DNA of 64,000 nt from Epiperipatus broadwayi (taxonomy: Eukaryota; Onychophora; Udeonychophora; Euonychophora; Peripatidae). Location: the NCBI GenBank assembly GCA_028023455.1, contig JAQFVV010000001.1, forward strand, positions 22,277,401 to 22,341,400. The letters are read 5' to 3'. Within the stretch, counting starts at the first letter, position 1, and every line of letters starts with the position of its first letter. Shown one piece after another: positions 47,721 to 59,295 of this stretch. The position numbers and the translations under genes are program-made. A model generated the notes under the pieces. It did no database searches and was not told where the DNA came from. It saw only the letters and a program-made list of their open reading frames with translations.

Positions 47721-49261
47721 ACAAAATTTACTACTAAGATTTTGGATTTGAAAAATATAAAATTTCTTAGATTGATGAAACAAAATTTGATTTCATATTA
47801 TACAGTCAGTTGAAAATATCTCTTGTGAATAAGAATTTTAAGCTGTATTATGAAGCTTGGTAGCATGTATCAGCATTTTATGAATCCATAAATGTTCAGC
47901 ATAATTAATTTTGTTTCTGTAGATATAATAAACATTGATTGATTTGATAGCACTTTAAATAAATCATTCATGATGTAATTATCAAAAATCTACCAATATT
48001 ATGTTACCAATGTAAATATTCAGCTTTGGTAGTTAGATATAAGATTCCAGATAGATCTTTCCCATTCACATTCTTATTCATTTTTGGATTCATTTTTATA
48101 AGGATTATGTTTGAAATTTTTTACTAATTAGTAACTATACCCATAAATCAAGAGCAAGTCTCCTTTCTAGCACCATCTATTGCTGGTTAGCTATATGCAC
48201 AACACTAAAGAAATATCATTAATTCAAATTTTTTTTTGGTTTCTAGCACTTAATCTTCTTTACCATCCAGTAGTCTCTTCTTATGTGTAATGTATTATTC
48301 AAGCTAACAACTTGAAAATTTTACTTTCTAAAATTTTGAACCCAAGTGTTCTTGCCTGTTTATCACTAAATAATTTAATGATTTTATTTAATTAAATTGT
48401 AGGCATTTTTGAGTTTTGACAAAATGATGGGTGAAACAAAGTAACCCATGACTTCTATTGATCAGCAGTAATCTAATTTATCATTTTTATTTTTTAACCA
48501 TTTCTATAAATATGAATAAAGATTATGGTATTTGATATTGTTATTTTCATTATTTGTAGCATTCTAGTATTATGCAATCTAATAAGTTAAATTTATTCAG
48601 CAATATGAGGATATTCTCTATTATTAATTATGTTTTTGGCAATGCTTGTTAGCTTTGTTTTTACTTCTATGCTTTTTCCTTAATTTTTTTTTACTCTTAA
48701 TTATATTTGAAAACTTGCTAAGATGTTATTTTTTAAACAGCTAATTCACTGGCTATATATTTTTAAAAATTTTAACATATAGAATAGTATGAATTTTGTA
48801 GAGCAATTTGTCATTATAGGGGGGGGGGGTTCAAATAATTATTTTCAAAAAGAATTGTTTGCATGCAGTTTTACTAAATATTTTATTTATATAAAATTGA
48901 AAAACTTAAATTGTGTCATTATTATTATTTTAAATATTTTATTTATTCTTTCTGGATAATAAATAGTTTTTTTTTATTTTAATGGCAAGTTAAAAATAAA
49001 TAGAAATTTAATCAATTCAATTAGTATCACTCTCTCATAACATCAATTACAATTGTTTTTTATTAGTTGCATCCAATTTGTTTATTTTAAAATTATTTTA
49101 AAATTCAACGATATCTAAAAATAACAATTTTCGATATTTACAAAACTTGATTTATGTAAAATGAATCCATTGCATTCATTTTTAGTGATTTTTTTTATTT
49201 ATTATTTTCCTGTGATGTATAAATATTATTTTATATACTTATTCATGTATTCTAATGCATT
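47721..49261. other. AT-rich DNA; one run of 11 G
   Basis: No gene or repeat family seen. An uninterrupted G run lies at 48819-48829, unusual in this composition. Confidence 0.45.
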
Positions 49262-50857
49262 ACATATCTAAAATCAATCAATCATCATCAACCATTATCT
49301 ATTCACTGCAAGATAAAAGGTCTCTCCAAGTTCAATCCATGTACTCCGATCTTTAGCTTCTCTTCTCCACATCACCTCTGCACACTTTCTTATTTCATCC
49401 ATCCATCTCACATGCAGTCTCTTTCTGGGTCTTTTACAACCTCTTGGAATCCAGTTTGATTTCAATTGTCCATCTATTATCATCTCTTCTAGCAATATGT
49501 CCAGCCCAACTCCACTTCAGTCTAAATTTTTTCAATGAGGTCAGTAACACCTGTTTGTTCTCTTACCCATATATTGCGCTTTTGATCTCTTCTTGTTACT
49601 CCCAACATGTCCAAGTTTCAGATCCATAAGTAAAAACTGGTAAAACACACTTATTAAAAACCTTTCTTTTTAAATACATAGGTATATTTCTTTTTAGTAT
49701 CAAATTATTAAATAACTACCAAAAGCACTCCAAACAAGTTTAATTCTATGATTAATTTCATCCATTATGTTTCCATCTGTATTAATAATCTGACCAAGGT
49801 ATATTTATAACTGTTAACTTCTTCTAACTCATTATAATCAATCTTTATTTTCATATTTTGAGAAAATCTATTAAACATTATTTTAGTCTTTTTAACATTT
49901 ATCTTTAGTCATAATTTTAAGTCCTACTTTCCTACTTTCATCTGATAACTCCTGCCACATTTCCTGCAGCTCCAAAGCATTATTTGCAAAAATAAGTACA
50001 TCATCTGCAAAATCTAAATGACTTAAATAATCTCCATTTACTTTCACTCCTTTAACTTCTCATTTTAATCCACAAAATACTTGTTGCAGCACTGCTGTAA
50101 AAAGTTTTGGGGATATGGAGTCACTAACACTTTCCTAGATGTAATCTAATTGTTACTGTTGCTCTTTTATAAATATTTTTTAAAATATGACAATATCCTG
50201 GATCTATACCTGGATGATCCAGTGCTTTAATCAGTGAAGAAATGTTTATAGAATCAAATGCCTTTTCATAATCTACAAATCCAAAGCATAATGGCAACTC
50301 GTATTCATTTGTCTTTTCTATAACTTCTCTCAATATCTGGATATGATCTACTGTGCTAAAACCACTTTTAAATCCAGCTTGTTTTTTTTAGTTGGTGGAA
50401 ATGTTCTCTGTAGACCAGTTGCAATTATTTTGGTAAAAATTTTGTATAAAACTGATAAAAGGCTGATAGGTCTGTAATTTCTAATATCTTCTTTATCACC
50501 TTTTTTAAATATTAATATTAATACTGCATTCTTCCAATCATCTGGTACATCCTCATCATTTAGACATTTGGTATATAACTTTGCTAAAAAAAAAATTATT
50601 TCTTCACCTGCTTCTTTTAATATATCATTTGTAATTCCATCATTACCTGGAACCTTTTCTTTCTTCATATATTTAATTGCATGTCTCACTTCTTCATTTA
50701 AAATACTGGGCAATTCAGAAGATGTAATAGATATAGGAGGTACTTGTTTTTTATTACTATATAATTCTTGATAAAAGTCTTCTACCCATTTCATGATGTC
50801 ATCTCTCTTTTTAGTAATAATTCCATCTTTTTTTTTTTTATTGCAGATATAAATTTT

Positions 50858-50973
50858 CTACCAATATTAAAATGTTGTTTTATACTCTTGAGACTTTTAT
50901 TCTCTTCTACAGCTTCTACCAATATTAAAATGTTGTTTTATACTCTTGAGACTTTTATTCTCTTCTACAGCTT
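50858..50973. repeat. 58-bp tandem duplication inside RTE copy 3
   Basis: Units 50858-50915 and 50916-50973 appear identical. Neither copy 1 nor copy 2 has the duplication, so it arose in this copy, recently. Confidence 0.9.
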
Positions 50974-51415
50974 TCCTTGCTAGTTCACAGTTATACTTTC
51001 TTATATCATATTCAACTCTTTTCCACACCATTTTACAAAATTCGAAATATTTAATTCTTTTTAATGCATCATTTTTGTATATCTTCATATTCCTTCTTTT
51101 CTTCATAAATTCTCTAGTCTCAGTAGAAATTTTATTGGTCAATTGCTGCTTTTTCTACTAGCTATCTTTGTTGCAGTTTTTAAAAGTGTATCAGTTATTT
51201 TATATTAATTTCATTCACATCTGAATCATGTTCAAAATCTACTAATACTTTGAAACCGATTTGTAAGTTCTAATTTAAATTCATTAGAATGTTTCTATAA
51301 ATATTGTTTTTCTTAATAATTTTTGTCTCTCTAGTTTTGCATTAACATGTATCTTACATCTTACTAATCGATGATCACTTCCTGTGTTAAATTTATTAAG
51401 AACATTACAATCTTG

Positions 51416-51517
51416 AAATATGTATTTTCTGTTAATCAAAATATAATCCAATTCTGTTGTACCTTTAAATATGTATTTTCTGTTAATCAAAATATAATCC
51501 AATTTTGCTGTACCTTT
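51416..51517. repeat. 51-bp tandem duplication inside RTE copy 3 endonuclease
   Basis: Units 51416-51466 and 51467-51517 differ by only a couple of bases. In frame (51 = 17 codons), duplicating the ELDYILINRKYIF segment. Confidence 0.88.
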
Positions 51518-52541
51518 ATTTGGATGCTTCCATGTCCATTTCCTTTTAACATTTTTCTCAAAAAAAGAAATAATATAAAGTTTTTCTTTTTCTGCAAACT
51601 TCACAAGTCTACGTCCTCTCTCATTTCTATTGCCATAACAAAAATTACTTACAGCACAATTCTAGCATTAATGTCTCCCATAAAAATTTTAAAATATTGT
51701 TTACTCTGATCAAAAGCCTTTTGTACATCCATATAAAAATCTTCTACTACTTCACCACTATGAGAACTAATTGGGGCATAAACCTGAATTATCTGCATTT
51801 AGTATCTGCTATTAAGTTGTATAACTAATCTTGCCACTCTGTCTGGTACACCATCAATCTCCACAATGTTATTCTTCCACTTTTTATTATAATGAGTCCT
51901 ACTCCACTTGCATTTCCAATATTTGTACCTTTATAATAGAGTACTTGTCCACTTTTTAAATCAATTGTCTCTTCACCTTTTCTTCTAATTTCCCAAAACT
52001 CCAATAATGTCCCATTTAATATAAGACAGTTCTTTTAATTCTTGAAATCTTTTTCTTGAAAGTGATCTGCAGTTGTAAGTACTTAAATAAAAAGTCGTCA
52101 TCAAATGGCAGCTTGGGTCCGTAATCAGGGGATTCTTAGCACCCTCCGCCTTTGGCCACCAACCTCTGCCTTGGTTGATGAATTTACAGCTTCCTGGGAA
52201 TAAGGGCCATGATTTATTTTTGTCTGTCATAATTGTATATGTTGGAAAAATATTTATCATTTATACAAACATTCATTCTGCCTTATCAGGCAACTGAAGA
52301 AATATGGTGTTTTTTGATCTTAAACTCCGAGATAAAAAGCCAATAAACTCACCAAGCTGGCTAATGCATTTTGGTGAGCAGCCCATCCATGTTCGTATAC
52401 TATATGAATAATCACATAGTAATAACAGCTGCAATGACAAGAACGTATGGAGTGGACATTAGGAATTTGTCCTGCTTGGATCCTTAAGGCCTCCAAGAGG
52501 AATTAAAGGGTCTCCTTTCAATTAATAGCAAACTCCTTTCT

Positions 52542-53705
52542 GCAGCCAAAGTTATTTTTAACTCCAGAAGAAAAACAGGAAGGGCAAAGAATAAAAAATT
52601 AAAAGATGAGTTTGTGATGATTACACAACCAATCAGTGAAATCTTACACATATATCAACCTGGTGCTTTAGTCTGCCATTTTGCAATGCTGTCTTTTAAA
52701 ATCTGCAGCCATGACTTGTAGTTTTTGAAACAATTTAGCATCTTGCTTAATTATAGCTCTCCATTGTATTTCTCTCTTCTCAATTAAAGATCACGATTGT
52801 ATTTTTTCAAAGTATAACTAAATGGGATGTGCTTCTCACAAAATCCATACTCAAGTTCACCATAAAATAGTTTATTTACTTCTCATGGTCAATCCATTAT
52901 TACAATTATTGATTTTATAGCAAATGATAACCCTGATTACACATAATTTACTTTCAACAATATCATTATGATAAAAACATTCTTTTAATTTATTAAATAC
53001 AGGTACAGCACATTGCAATCTATATTGCATCTTGATATTCAAGTTAGCTTTTCTACCTAAAAAAGCTTTAAAAGTTACTGAAGATTTTTTTTTATTATTT
53101 CTTGTAATATAAAGAACTGAATTTTTGAACATAAATTACTAAATCAAGGTCTTTCTAAGTTGTTTTTAAAATATTAAGAATATTAAATAAAGATCATATT
53201 TTGGATTGATAAGTATAGCATAGTCATCTGTATACTTTGAATCTAAAAATCAATAACCATCATTAAATCTATATTGCATCTTGATATTTCCTTCATACTG
53301 CTGTCTATTAGTAATTCCTAAGATCACAGTCATTGGAAGGGTGGTGGTGAGAGATTGGGATAATAATTATGCCAGTATAATTACTACAGTTTTTTCTATT
53401 CTCTTTATTTCTATAAACCTTTTCAATATTTTTTAAGATTTCAAAGGGCAGTTTTAACTTCATTAAACTGATTGTTTTAATCAAAATCCAAATGAGTAAT
53501 TAGAATTATATCATTTTTTACATTTCCTCTAAAATGACCATGATCAACAAATAACTATTTTCTTTGCAGTTTTAAATCATTAATCATTTTAAAAATTTAA
53601 TAGTTGTTGATCTTTTGCCTTTAAATCTTTATATTGCTTATGTAGGTTTTCATTTAATTTATTATTCTGTCAATCGGAACATGCCATGTGTTTTTCTTTT
53701 TAAAA
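52542..53705. other. Unrecognised DNA with an 86-codon open frame
   Basis: The minus-strand open frame 53132-52872 (MFKNSVLYITRN...) is Lys-rich and matched no family I know. The words 'tctatattgcatcttgatat' recur at 53021 and 53266, a small local direct repeat. Possibly an old transposon. Confidence 0.35.
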
Positions 53706-53866
53706 TCAAATCATTATTACATGATCACCATTTCATATCCTTACATTTCATATCTGTTAATAGGCATACCAAACTCTTCATACAGTAATGTCATCAAGTG
53801 CAAGCCAGCCTTTGTAAACAATGGATGCAGGAAAGTTTGTGTATAAAATCATTATCTAGTGCCTAC

Positions 53867-53932
53867 TCATCCAACATTCCCAGACTAGTTTCTAGCTTAT
53901 GGCTTTCATCAGTGATGAGCCTTGGGTTTGAG
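53867..53932 (-). ncRNA. Type I hammerhead ribozyme copy D1
   Basis: Minus strand: CTGATGA (53913-53907), stem II AGC-CATAA-GCT, GAAAC, palindromic ACTAGT, C at the cleavage site. All core residues are intact. Stem I has one mismatch (TCATCA against TGGGA) but keeps the outer CCAA/TTGG pairs. Confidence 0.8.
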
Positions 53933-54309
53933 AACATTATACCTAGACCTTAGGATCCAATCCTACCCTCCAGCAGCCACCTTTTACCTATTTTGTTAAC
54001 TATAAAGCTAGGAGCCCAAGATGAAAACATCATAATATTTCCAACCCAAGCTCATTTGCTTTTATAGACATATAGATCTGAACTCAGTTCAGCATCCATA
54101 CATTTTGGTATATTTGTTTTTCAAAACCACAATCACCATAATTCCATGAGTAGGATAGGTATAAAACCATCAAAACATTACATGATCACCATTTCATGTG
54201 CTTACACATGCTAATAATAATAGGATCAAACTATCCATATAGTAGTGCCACCAAGTGCAAGCCTTTGTAAGATGCAGGTTTGTGCATAAAATCCCTATCT
54301 AGTGCCTAT

Positions 54310-54370
54310 TCATCCAACATCCCCAGACTAGTTTCTAGCTTGTGGCTTTCATCAGTGAATATGGGATTTG
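54310..54370 (-). ncRNA. Type I hammerhead ribozyme copy D2
   Basis: Minus strand: CTGATGA (54356-54350), AGC-CACAA-GCT stem II, GAAAC, ACTAGT, C. Core fully canonical. The two-base stem III is too short alone, and the palindrome would let two ribozymes pair through stem III, as known for dimeric hammerheads of short-stem-III type. The unit is present as a tandem dimer with D1, as such a mechanism needs. Stem I has GU pairs and mismatches. Confidence 0.82.
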
Positions 54371-54694
54371 AAAACATTGCACCTAGACCTTAGTATCCAG
54401 TGCTATCCAAGCAGCCACCTTTTACCTATTTGGTTAATTATAAAGCTAGGAGTCCAAGATGAAAACACCATAATGTTTCAAATCCAAGCTCATTAGCTTG
54501 TATAGACATATAGATCTGAACTCAGTTTAGCATCCATACATTTTGATGTCTTTGGTCGCCATTATCTTATGGGCAGGATGGGTATAAAACTATCAAAACA
54601 TCGCACAATCACAATTTCATATGCTTATATATGCTGTTAATAAGAGTATCAAACTCTCCATATAGTAGTGCTCAAAGTAAAAGTCTTTGTAATC

Positions 54695-54755
54695 AATTGA
54701 TGCACTGATGAAAGCCGCAGGCTAAAAACTAGTCTGGGGATGTTAGATGAGTAGC
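54695..54755 (+). ncRNA. Hammerhead ribozyme copy D3 (5' stem I lost)
   Basis: CTGATGA at 54705-54711 and a good stem II (AGCC-GCA-GGCT), but GAA is AAA and the 5' strand of stem I is replaced by the strand-switch junction. Predicted inactive. Confidence 0.65.
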
Positions 54756-55137
54756 ACTAGATGGGAATTTTATGTCCGACCTTCCTGCCTCCATTGATTA
54801 CAAAGACTCACACTTGGTGGCACTACTGTATGGAAAGTTTGGTATTCTTATTAAAAGCATATGTAGGCATACGAAATGGTGATCATGTGATAATTTGTTA
54901 GTTTTATACCTATCCTGTCCATAGGATAATGGTGATGGTGGTTTTTATAAAACAAAAGATACCAAAATATATGGATGCTGAACTGAGTTCAGATCTATAT
55001 ATCTATGCAAGCAAATGAGCTTGGATTGGAAACATTATGGGTTTTCGTCTGGGGCTCCTAGCTTTATAGTTAGCCAAATAGATAAAAGGTGGCTGATGGA
55101 GATAACATTGGATCCTAAGGACTAGTTGCAATGCTTT

Positions 55138-55202
55138 CAAATCCAAGGCTCCTCACTGATGAAAGCCACAAACTAGAAGCTAGTCTGGGGATATTGGATG
55201 AA
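55138..55202 (+). ncRNA. Type I hammerhead ribozyme copy D4
   Basis: CTGATGA at 55156-55162. Stem I is fully paired: TCCTCA with TGGGGA and ATCCAA with TTGGAT. GAAGC replaces GAAAC, giving a G-U first pair in stem III. Best stem I in the cluster. Confidence 0.75.
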
Positions 55203-55292
55203 TAGGCACCAGATAGGGATTTTATGCACAAATCTTCCTGCATCCATTGATTACAAAGGCTTGCATTTAGTGGTAGTACTATATGGAGAGTT

Positions 55293-56785
55293 TGGCACTC
55301 AATATTATTATCAGAGAATCAATTAGGATTTTTTTTTTTTGTATTAAACTCAAGAATAGACATATTTACAACACAATTCTTAAGAAAATTCTTAATTCCA
55401 ATTGGCAATTTTAGGGTTTAATAAGTAGAAATTTAGCATGAATAGATAGATATTTTTTAAGAAGAAATATCAATTTTTATACCAATAGGTTTGAAATATA
55501 ACATTTTTTTATTGCCATTATTATTTTAAACTTGTAACATGATTGTGAAACAATCTGTACCTGCAAATATTTATGTAACATTTCCAGATTATTTCTTATA
55601 TGACTTGTTTTATTAAGTAAATGAATATTCTCCAGCCAAAATATTCATTGTTTTGATTTTGATTGCATTCAAGTTTTTTACTAGTGATTTTTAAAATCTT
55701 AAAGTCTCTGTGCCTGTCAATTTAAATGTTGTGCAAAAAATCCAATAAAAAGAAAACTTTGGATTCAAAGAGGAGCTCATATTACCAATAATTTTGGATT
55801 CTAGTATAGTGTTTCTAATGACATGAGTATTGAAATTTCCAATAAAAAATTCAGTCATATATAATACTATCTAACAAGACAAAATTTTCTATCTCTGAAC
55901 TATCTGAATCTAGTGTTGAATCATAGTATTGATAAAATGGGCATGAGAACCAGTGTAAAAATATATTTTATCATTAATTATTGTTTCATCTAAGAATTTC
56001 AAGAACAGATGATACTAAATTTGCTATTCACCAAATTCAACACCATGGCAGTTTGCTTTCACTCTGGGATTTATTTTCCCAAAAATACTTTGAATTATTT
56101 ATTTATTTAATTAAACTTTTTTTGTTTGGTAAAAAATTTCATCAAGAACAGCTCTATCAATCTTAAATTGTCTTTTATTCAAATCTTGAAGAGTTTATAG
56201 CAGATGAGATTCACACATACAAGTGTATGCATGAGGTTCCCTCATACAAGTGTTTGCATTCTTAGCATATTTTGATGCTAGTTAAGCTTTATTTTATAAG
56301 AAAATAAACAGTATTTATTTAAACAGATTCTGATATTTTGAAAGAAATTGTCACTATTGCAAGGAAAAGTAATTTCTTTTTAATTTTGTCTGTGAACAAA
56401 TGCATTATTTCAAGTAGATCTTCAAATAATTATTCTTTTATCTTCAAAAATTAAAAATAATTTAAAAAAAAGGGTAGAAAAAACAACAACAAAAATCTCA
56501 TTTTACCTTAAGATTTTTTAAAAACACTAATTCGTATTTGTGTATTTATTTAAAGAAAAAATATAAATCATAATTTTTTTATTTTGCTAAAACTCAGAAA
56601 TCATTTAATTCATACAATTTGCCAAAGTGTTTATTTAATGTATCAATGAATTGATTGATTTGATTTTACATTTTGGAGCCAGGGAGAAAGGATGCTAATG
56701 AAATAGCAATTTCAACAATTTAATAGAACATATACATTCATGTCATATTTGAAAAATCTTTAAGAAAAAAGCTGTCATGAGTTTC
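55293..56785. other. AT-rich DNA without a recognisable feature
   Basis: An 18-base direct repeat ('catacaagtgt.tgcat') occurs twice near 56216-56260. The short open frame 55981-56166 was not recognised. No other structure. Confidence 0.45.
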
Positions 56786-57480
56786 AGCTATTAACTGTTC
56801 ACTATAAAATGATTCCAAATTTAATCCAATTTGTCCTATCTACCACTTCTCCATGTTATTTCTGCAAACTTCCTTATCCATCCATCTCACATAAAGTCTC
56901 TAAGTCCTTTACAATTTCTGGAAATCTTTATGTTTAGAATTCAATTATTCATCTATTATATCTATTCTAACAATATGTCTGGCTCACTTTCATTTCAGTC
57001 CCCTTGTTAATTCTAACACAACTTTTTATATTTGATTGTGTTGTTTGAAGTTTGTATTGCTCGTCTGTCAAGCACTCAAGTCACAGATCTAAATATAGGA
57101 GCTGGTAAAACCATCTCTGAAAAATTTTCCTTTTCAAACTCATAGCAAATATTCTCTTATAAATTATTTCTGCCAAAGGTGCTAAGTTTAATTTTATATT
57201 AATTTTATTAATTGTATTTCCATCTGCATTAATTATTTAATCATAGTATTTGTGGCTGTTACCTTCTAATTTATGAATATCAATTTTTAGTTTTTTGTGT
57301 AAATGACCATTGAATATTAATCTTTTTAACATTTATCTTTACATGTTTTTTCTTTTCATTTAGCAACTATATAACATTTTTTGAAACTTTAATTTGCAAA
57401 ATCAGTTACATCATTTTTAAAATGTAATGATTTAAATAATCTTTTTTTTTCTTCCTTAGCTTCTCATTTTAATCCTTAAA
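56786..57480 (-). pseudogene. RTE 3' fragment, old copy 4
   Basis: On the minus strand the order of words follows the C-terminal third of RTE copies 2 and 3 (RWMDKEVCRNNME-like, then the segment around 'ccagctcctatatttagatc', then 'gtaaatgttaaaaagatt'). Heavily diverged, no open frame; the 5' part is absent. Confidence 0.65.
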
Positions 57481-58959
57481 AGTATTTACTGCTATGTCTT
57501 AACTCCTTATTATTTATTTAGAAAAAAACATATTTTCTAGAAGTAAAACTGACAATTAAAATATATAATATAAATACAAGGATGCAATAAACTAATGATT
57601 CAATATATCTTATAATTCTATTAATTTAATACATTCAATGTTTACAAAATATCGATATATCTATATTGTGCCAGGCATTATCAAATGTACATGCACAAAA
57701 TCTGTTGAAAAGAACATTACAGCAGATACACATATAAATCTGTATATATTAAGCACAACAAATACATAAATGTGCTGGGTCTGAGCATTAGAATACCCAC
57801 ACACACAAATTTAAAATATTGTACACAAATACACATATAATAAACTAATGTATTTTTTGTATTTTATTTTTATTGTTTTGTATATTTTCAGTATATATCA
57901 TTTTATGTATTTTGCTTTTCTCTGAAAAATTCAAATAGAGAAAAGCAAACTTTATTAAACAAATGGATCAAATGTTGGAACATATTAGTAAAATAAATAA
58001 TTAAAGCAATTGTTCCAACATATTTGTATATATATTTTTATTTTTTTAAATTACTTTTCTAAAAACTGTAATTTTATTCCATAATCAAAAAAAAAAATGT
58101 AAATTACTTTGGTAAAAATCTGACCCAAAAGCAAAATGTTTGATAATAAATGTTGTAATTAAAAAAAAAATTTTTATAGATAAAATAGAAATTCTTTTGA
58201 ATTGATATCTGTAATGAAGTGGTCTGAGTATCCAAGATGAAAACTAATCATTATATCAAACCCTAAAATATAGAATTTAATCAGAAAAATAGAAAGCAAT
58301 GTTATAATCTAAATGATAAAGTAAAATAAGAGTTTTGGCTGATTCATACTTCTCAGGGGGCTATCTGAATTGGTTCTTATGAGTGGGATTGATAGGTTTT
58401 AGTCAGTGCTGTGGAATTCAGTTCATTCTTTCTTTGGCAGTCATTCTGGCCAAGTCATTTACCACTTTGACTCCTGAAATTTCTTAAGAAGAAATCCATT
58501 TAAGAACTCTTACTTTCTTGTGGATTTGAGTAACCATTCGAGATAGTAGATGAAAATTGAATAATAATCATAATTATTATAATAAAAAAGTAAAGAAAAT
58601 ATGAAGCAATCTACTAGAAATTCCAGTAAAATGACCATGGGGTAGACAACCAGCCAATGCACCTGCCCTTTCTTTGTCCAAATCGCCAAGATGTGATCAC
58701 GCCAGTTCCAGCCGGCCACGATGATGACAAAAGCCACCTTGCCTATGCCTGAATGAGATGAAATCCTCACCGCACAGCTAGTTGAATTGAAGCCCGCTCA
58801 AATCCCAGTCAGGAGAAGATGAAGACGCCCACTTAAGTTTTTTTAAAAAATATTTTATTATTGAATTAATTCATTCAGATATTTCCGATAATTAGAAATA
58901 TATATATTTTTCTTATTATTATTAATCATTTAAAAAGAGAGAGTTGTCTCTCACATATT
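57481..58959. other. AT-rich DNA with two small hairpins and one GC-richer patch
   Basis: Holds the hairpins at 57911-58020 and an unrecognised, less AT-rich stretch at 58590-58850 with an 86-codon minus-strand frame (58770-58510) containing a hydrophobic run (WLVVYPMVILLEFLVDCFIF). No start context or splice sites convince me that it is an exon. Confidence 0.4.
57911..58020. repeat. Two adjacent perfect short hairpins
   Basis: Hairpin 1: 13-bp arms tttgcttttctct (57911-57923) and agagaaaagcaaa (57937-57949). Hairpin 2: 10-bp arms tgttggaaca (57973-57982) and tgttccaaca (58011-58020). Role unknown. Confidence 0.7.
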
Positions 58960-59066
58960 TACACCCGGGTCTCGTTTTATGCGGATTTATTTAATGCGAT
59001 TTTGAAGTTATGCGATTCATGATTTTTCTTAATATTTTTGTATGCGGTTTTCTTTTATGCGATAAA

Positions 59067-59190
59067 AATTATTAGATCAGAAGTAGAACTCCGTTAATGC
59101 ACTATTACTTTAAATATTATAAATTTCACGCATTCACGTCATATTTAAAGTAATAGCCCATTATTGGAGTTCGACTTCCATCTAATAATT
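59067..59190. repeat. Inverted repeat inside the Tigger-like element
   Basis: Arms of about 50 bp (59067-59118 and 59141-59190) begin 'aattattagat' and end 'atctaataatt', with 'ctattactttaaatat' mirrored near the loop. May be a nested MITE. Confidence 0.75.
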
Positions 59191-59295
59191 TCAATATTTT
59201 CAGCACTTTATAATAGTACTGTAATAGATTTTATGTAATAAAGAAGTTCATAATTCACTTAAAATCAGAATTTCCTCATTTTATATACACACATT

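Larger units (their letters stand above)
49295..52260 (-). pseudogene. RTE endonuclease-reverse transcriptase, copy 3
   Basis: Pieces on the minus strand: N-terminus 52260-51985, endonuclease 51604-51284 (ELDYILINRKY twice, GSDHRLVRC), linker 51142-50897, RT 50794-50348 ([27 protein letters not shown]), 50333-50124 (GFVDYEKAFDSI), C-terminal 49495-49295 (RLHVRWMDEIRK). FADD is visible near 50000 ('tcatctgcaaaatc' on the plus strand). Inactivated by stops, frameshifts and the duplications. Confidence 0.9.
49262..52541 (-). mobile_element. RTE-type LINE, copy 3 (minus strand)
   Basis: Full-length layout: 5' end at about 52541 ('gaaaggagtttgctatt' on the minus strand), and 3' (TGATGA)n tail at 49262-49290. 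Coding remnants throughout. Contains two short perfect-looking tandem duplications (50858-50973 and 51416-51517). Confidence 0.9.
53706..55292. mobile_element. Hammerhead retrozyme-like repeat, cluster D (inverted tandem)
   Basis: Left arm: minus-strand head-to-tail units, with ribozymes centred near 53910 and 54353, giving a unit of about 443 bp. Right arm from about 54699: plus-strand units, with ribozymes near 54708 and 55159 (about 451 bp apart). The strand switch joins 'gtaatcaattgatg' to the ribozyme 5' side, the same junction as in cluster A. Shared landmarks include 'gtgcaagcc', 'cagccaccttttacctat', 'tagatctgaactcag' and 'gatcaccatttcat'. No coding capacity. Confidence 0.85.

Noticed and set aside
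52872-53132. 86-codon minus-strand frame as a PLE endonuclease
   Set aside because: It lacks any GIY-YIG, RT or other motif I can name; left as unrecognised.
56200-56260. Two 18-base direct repeats as a possible CRISPR-like or satellite seed
   Set aside because: Only two units, in an animal genome; no array.
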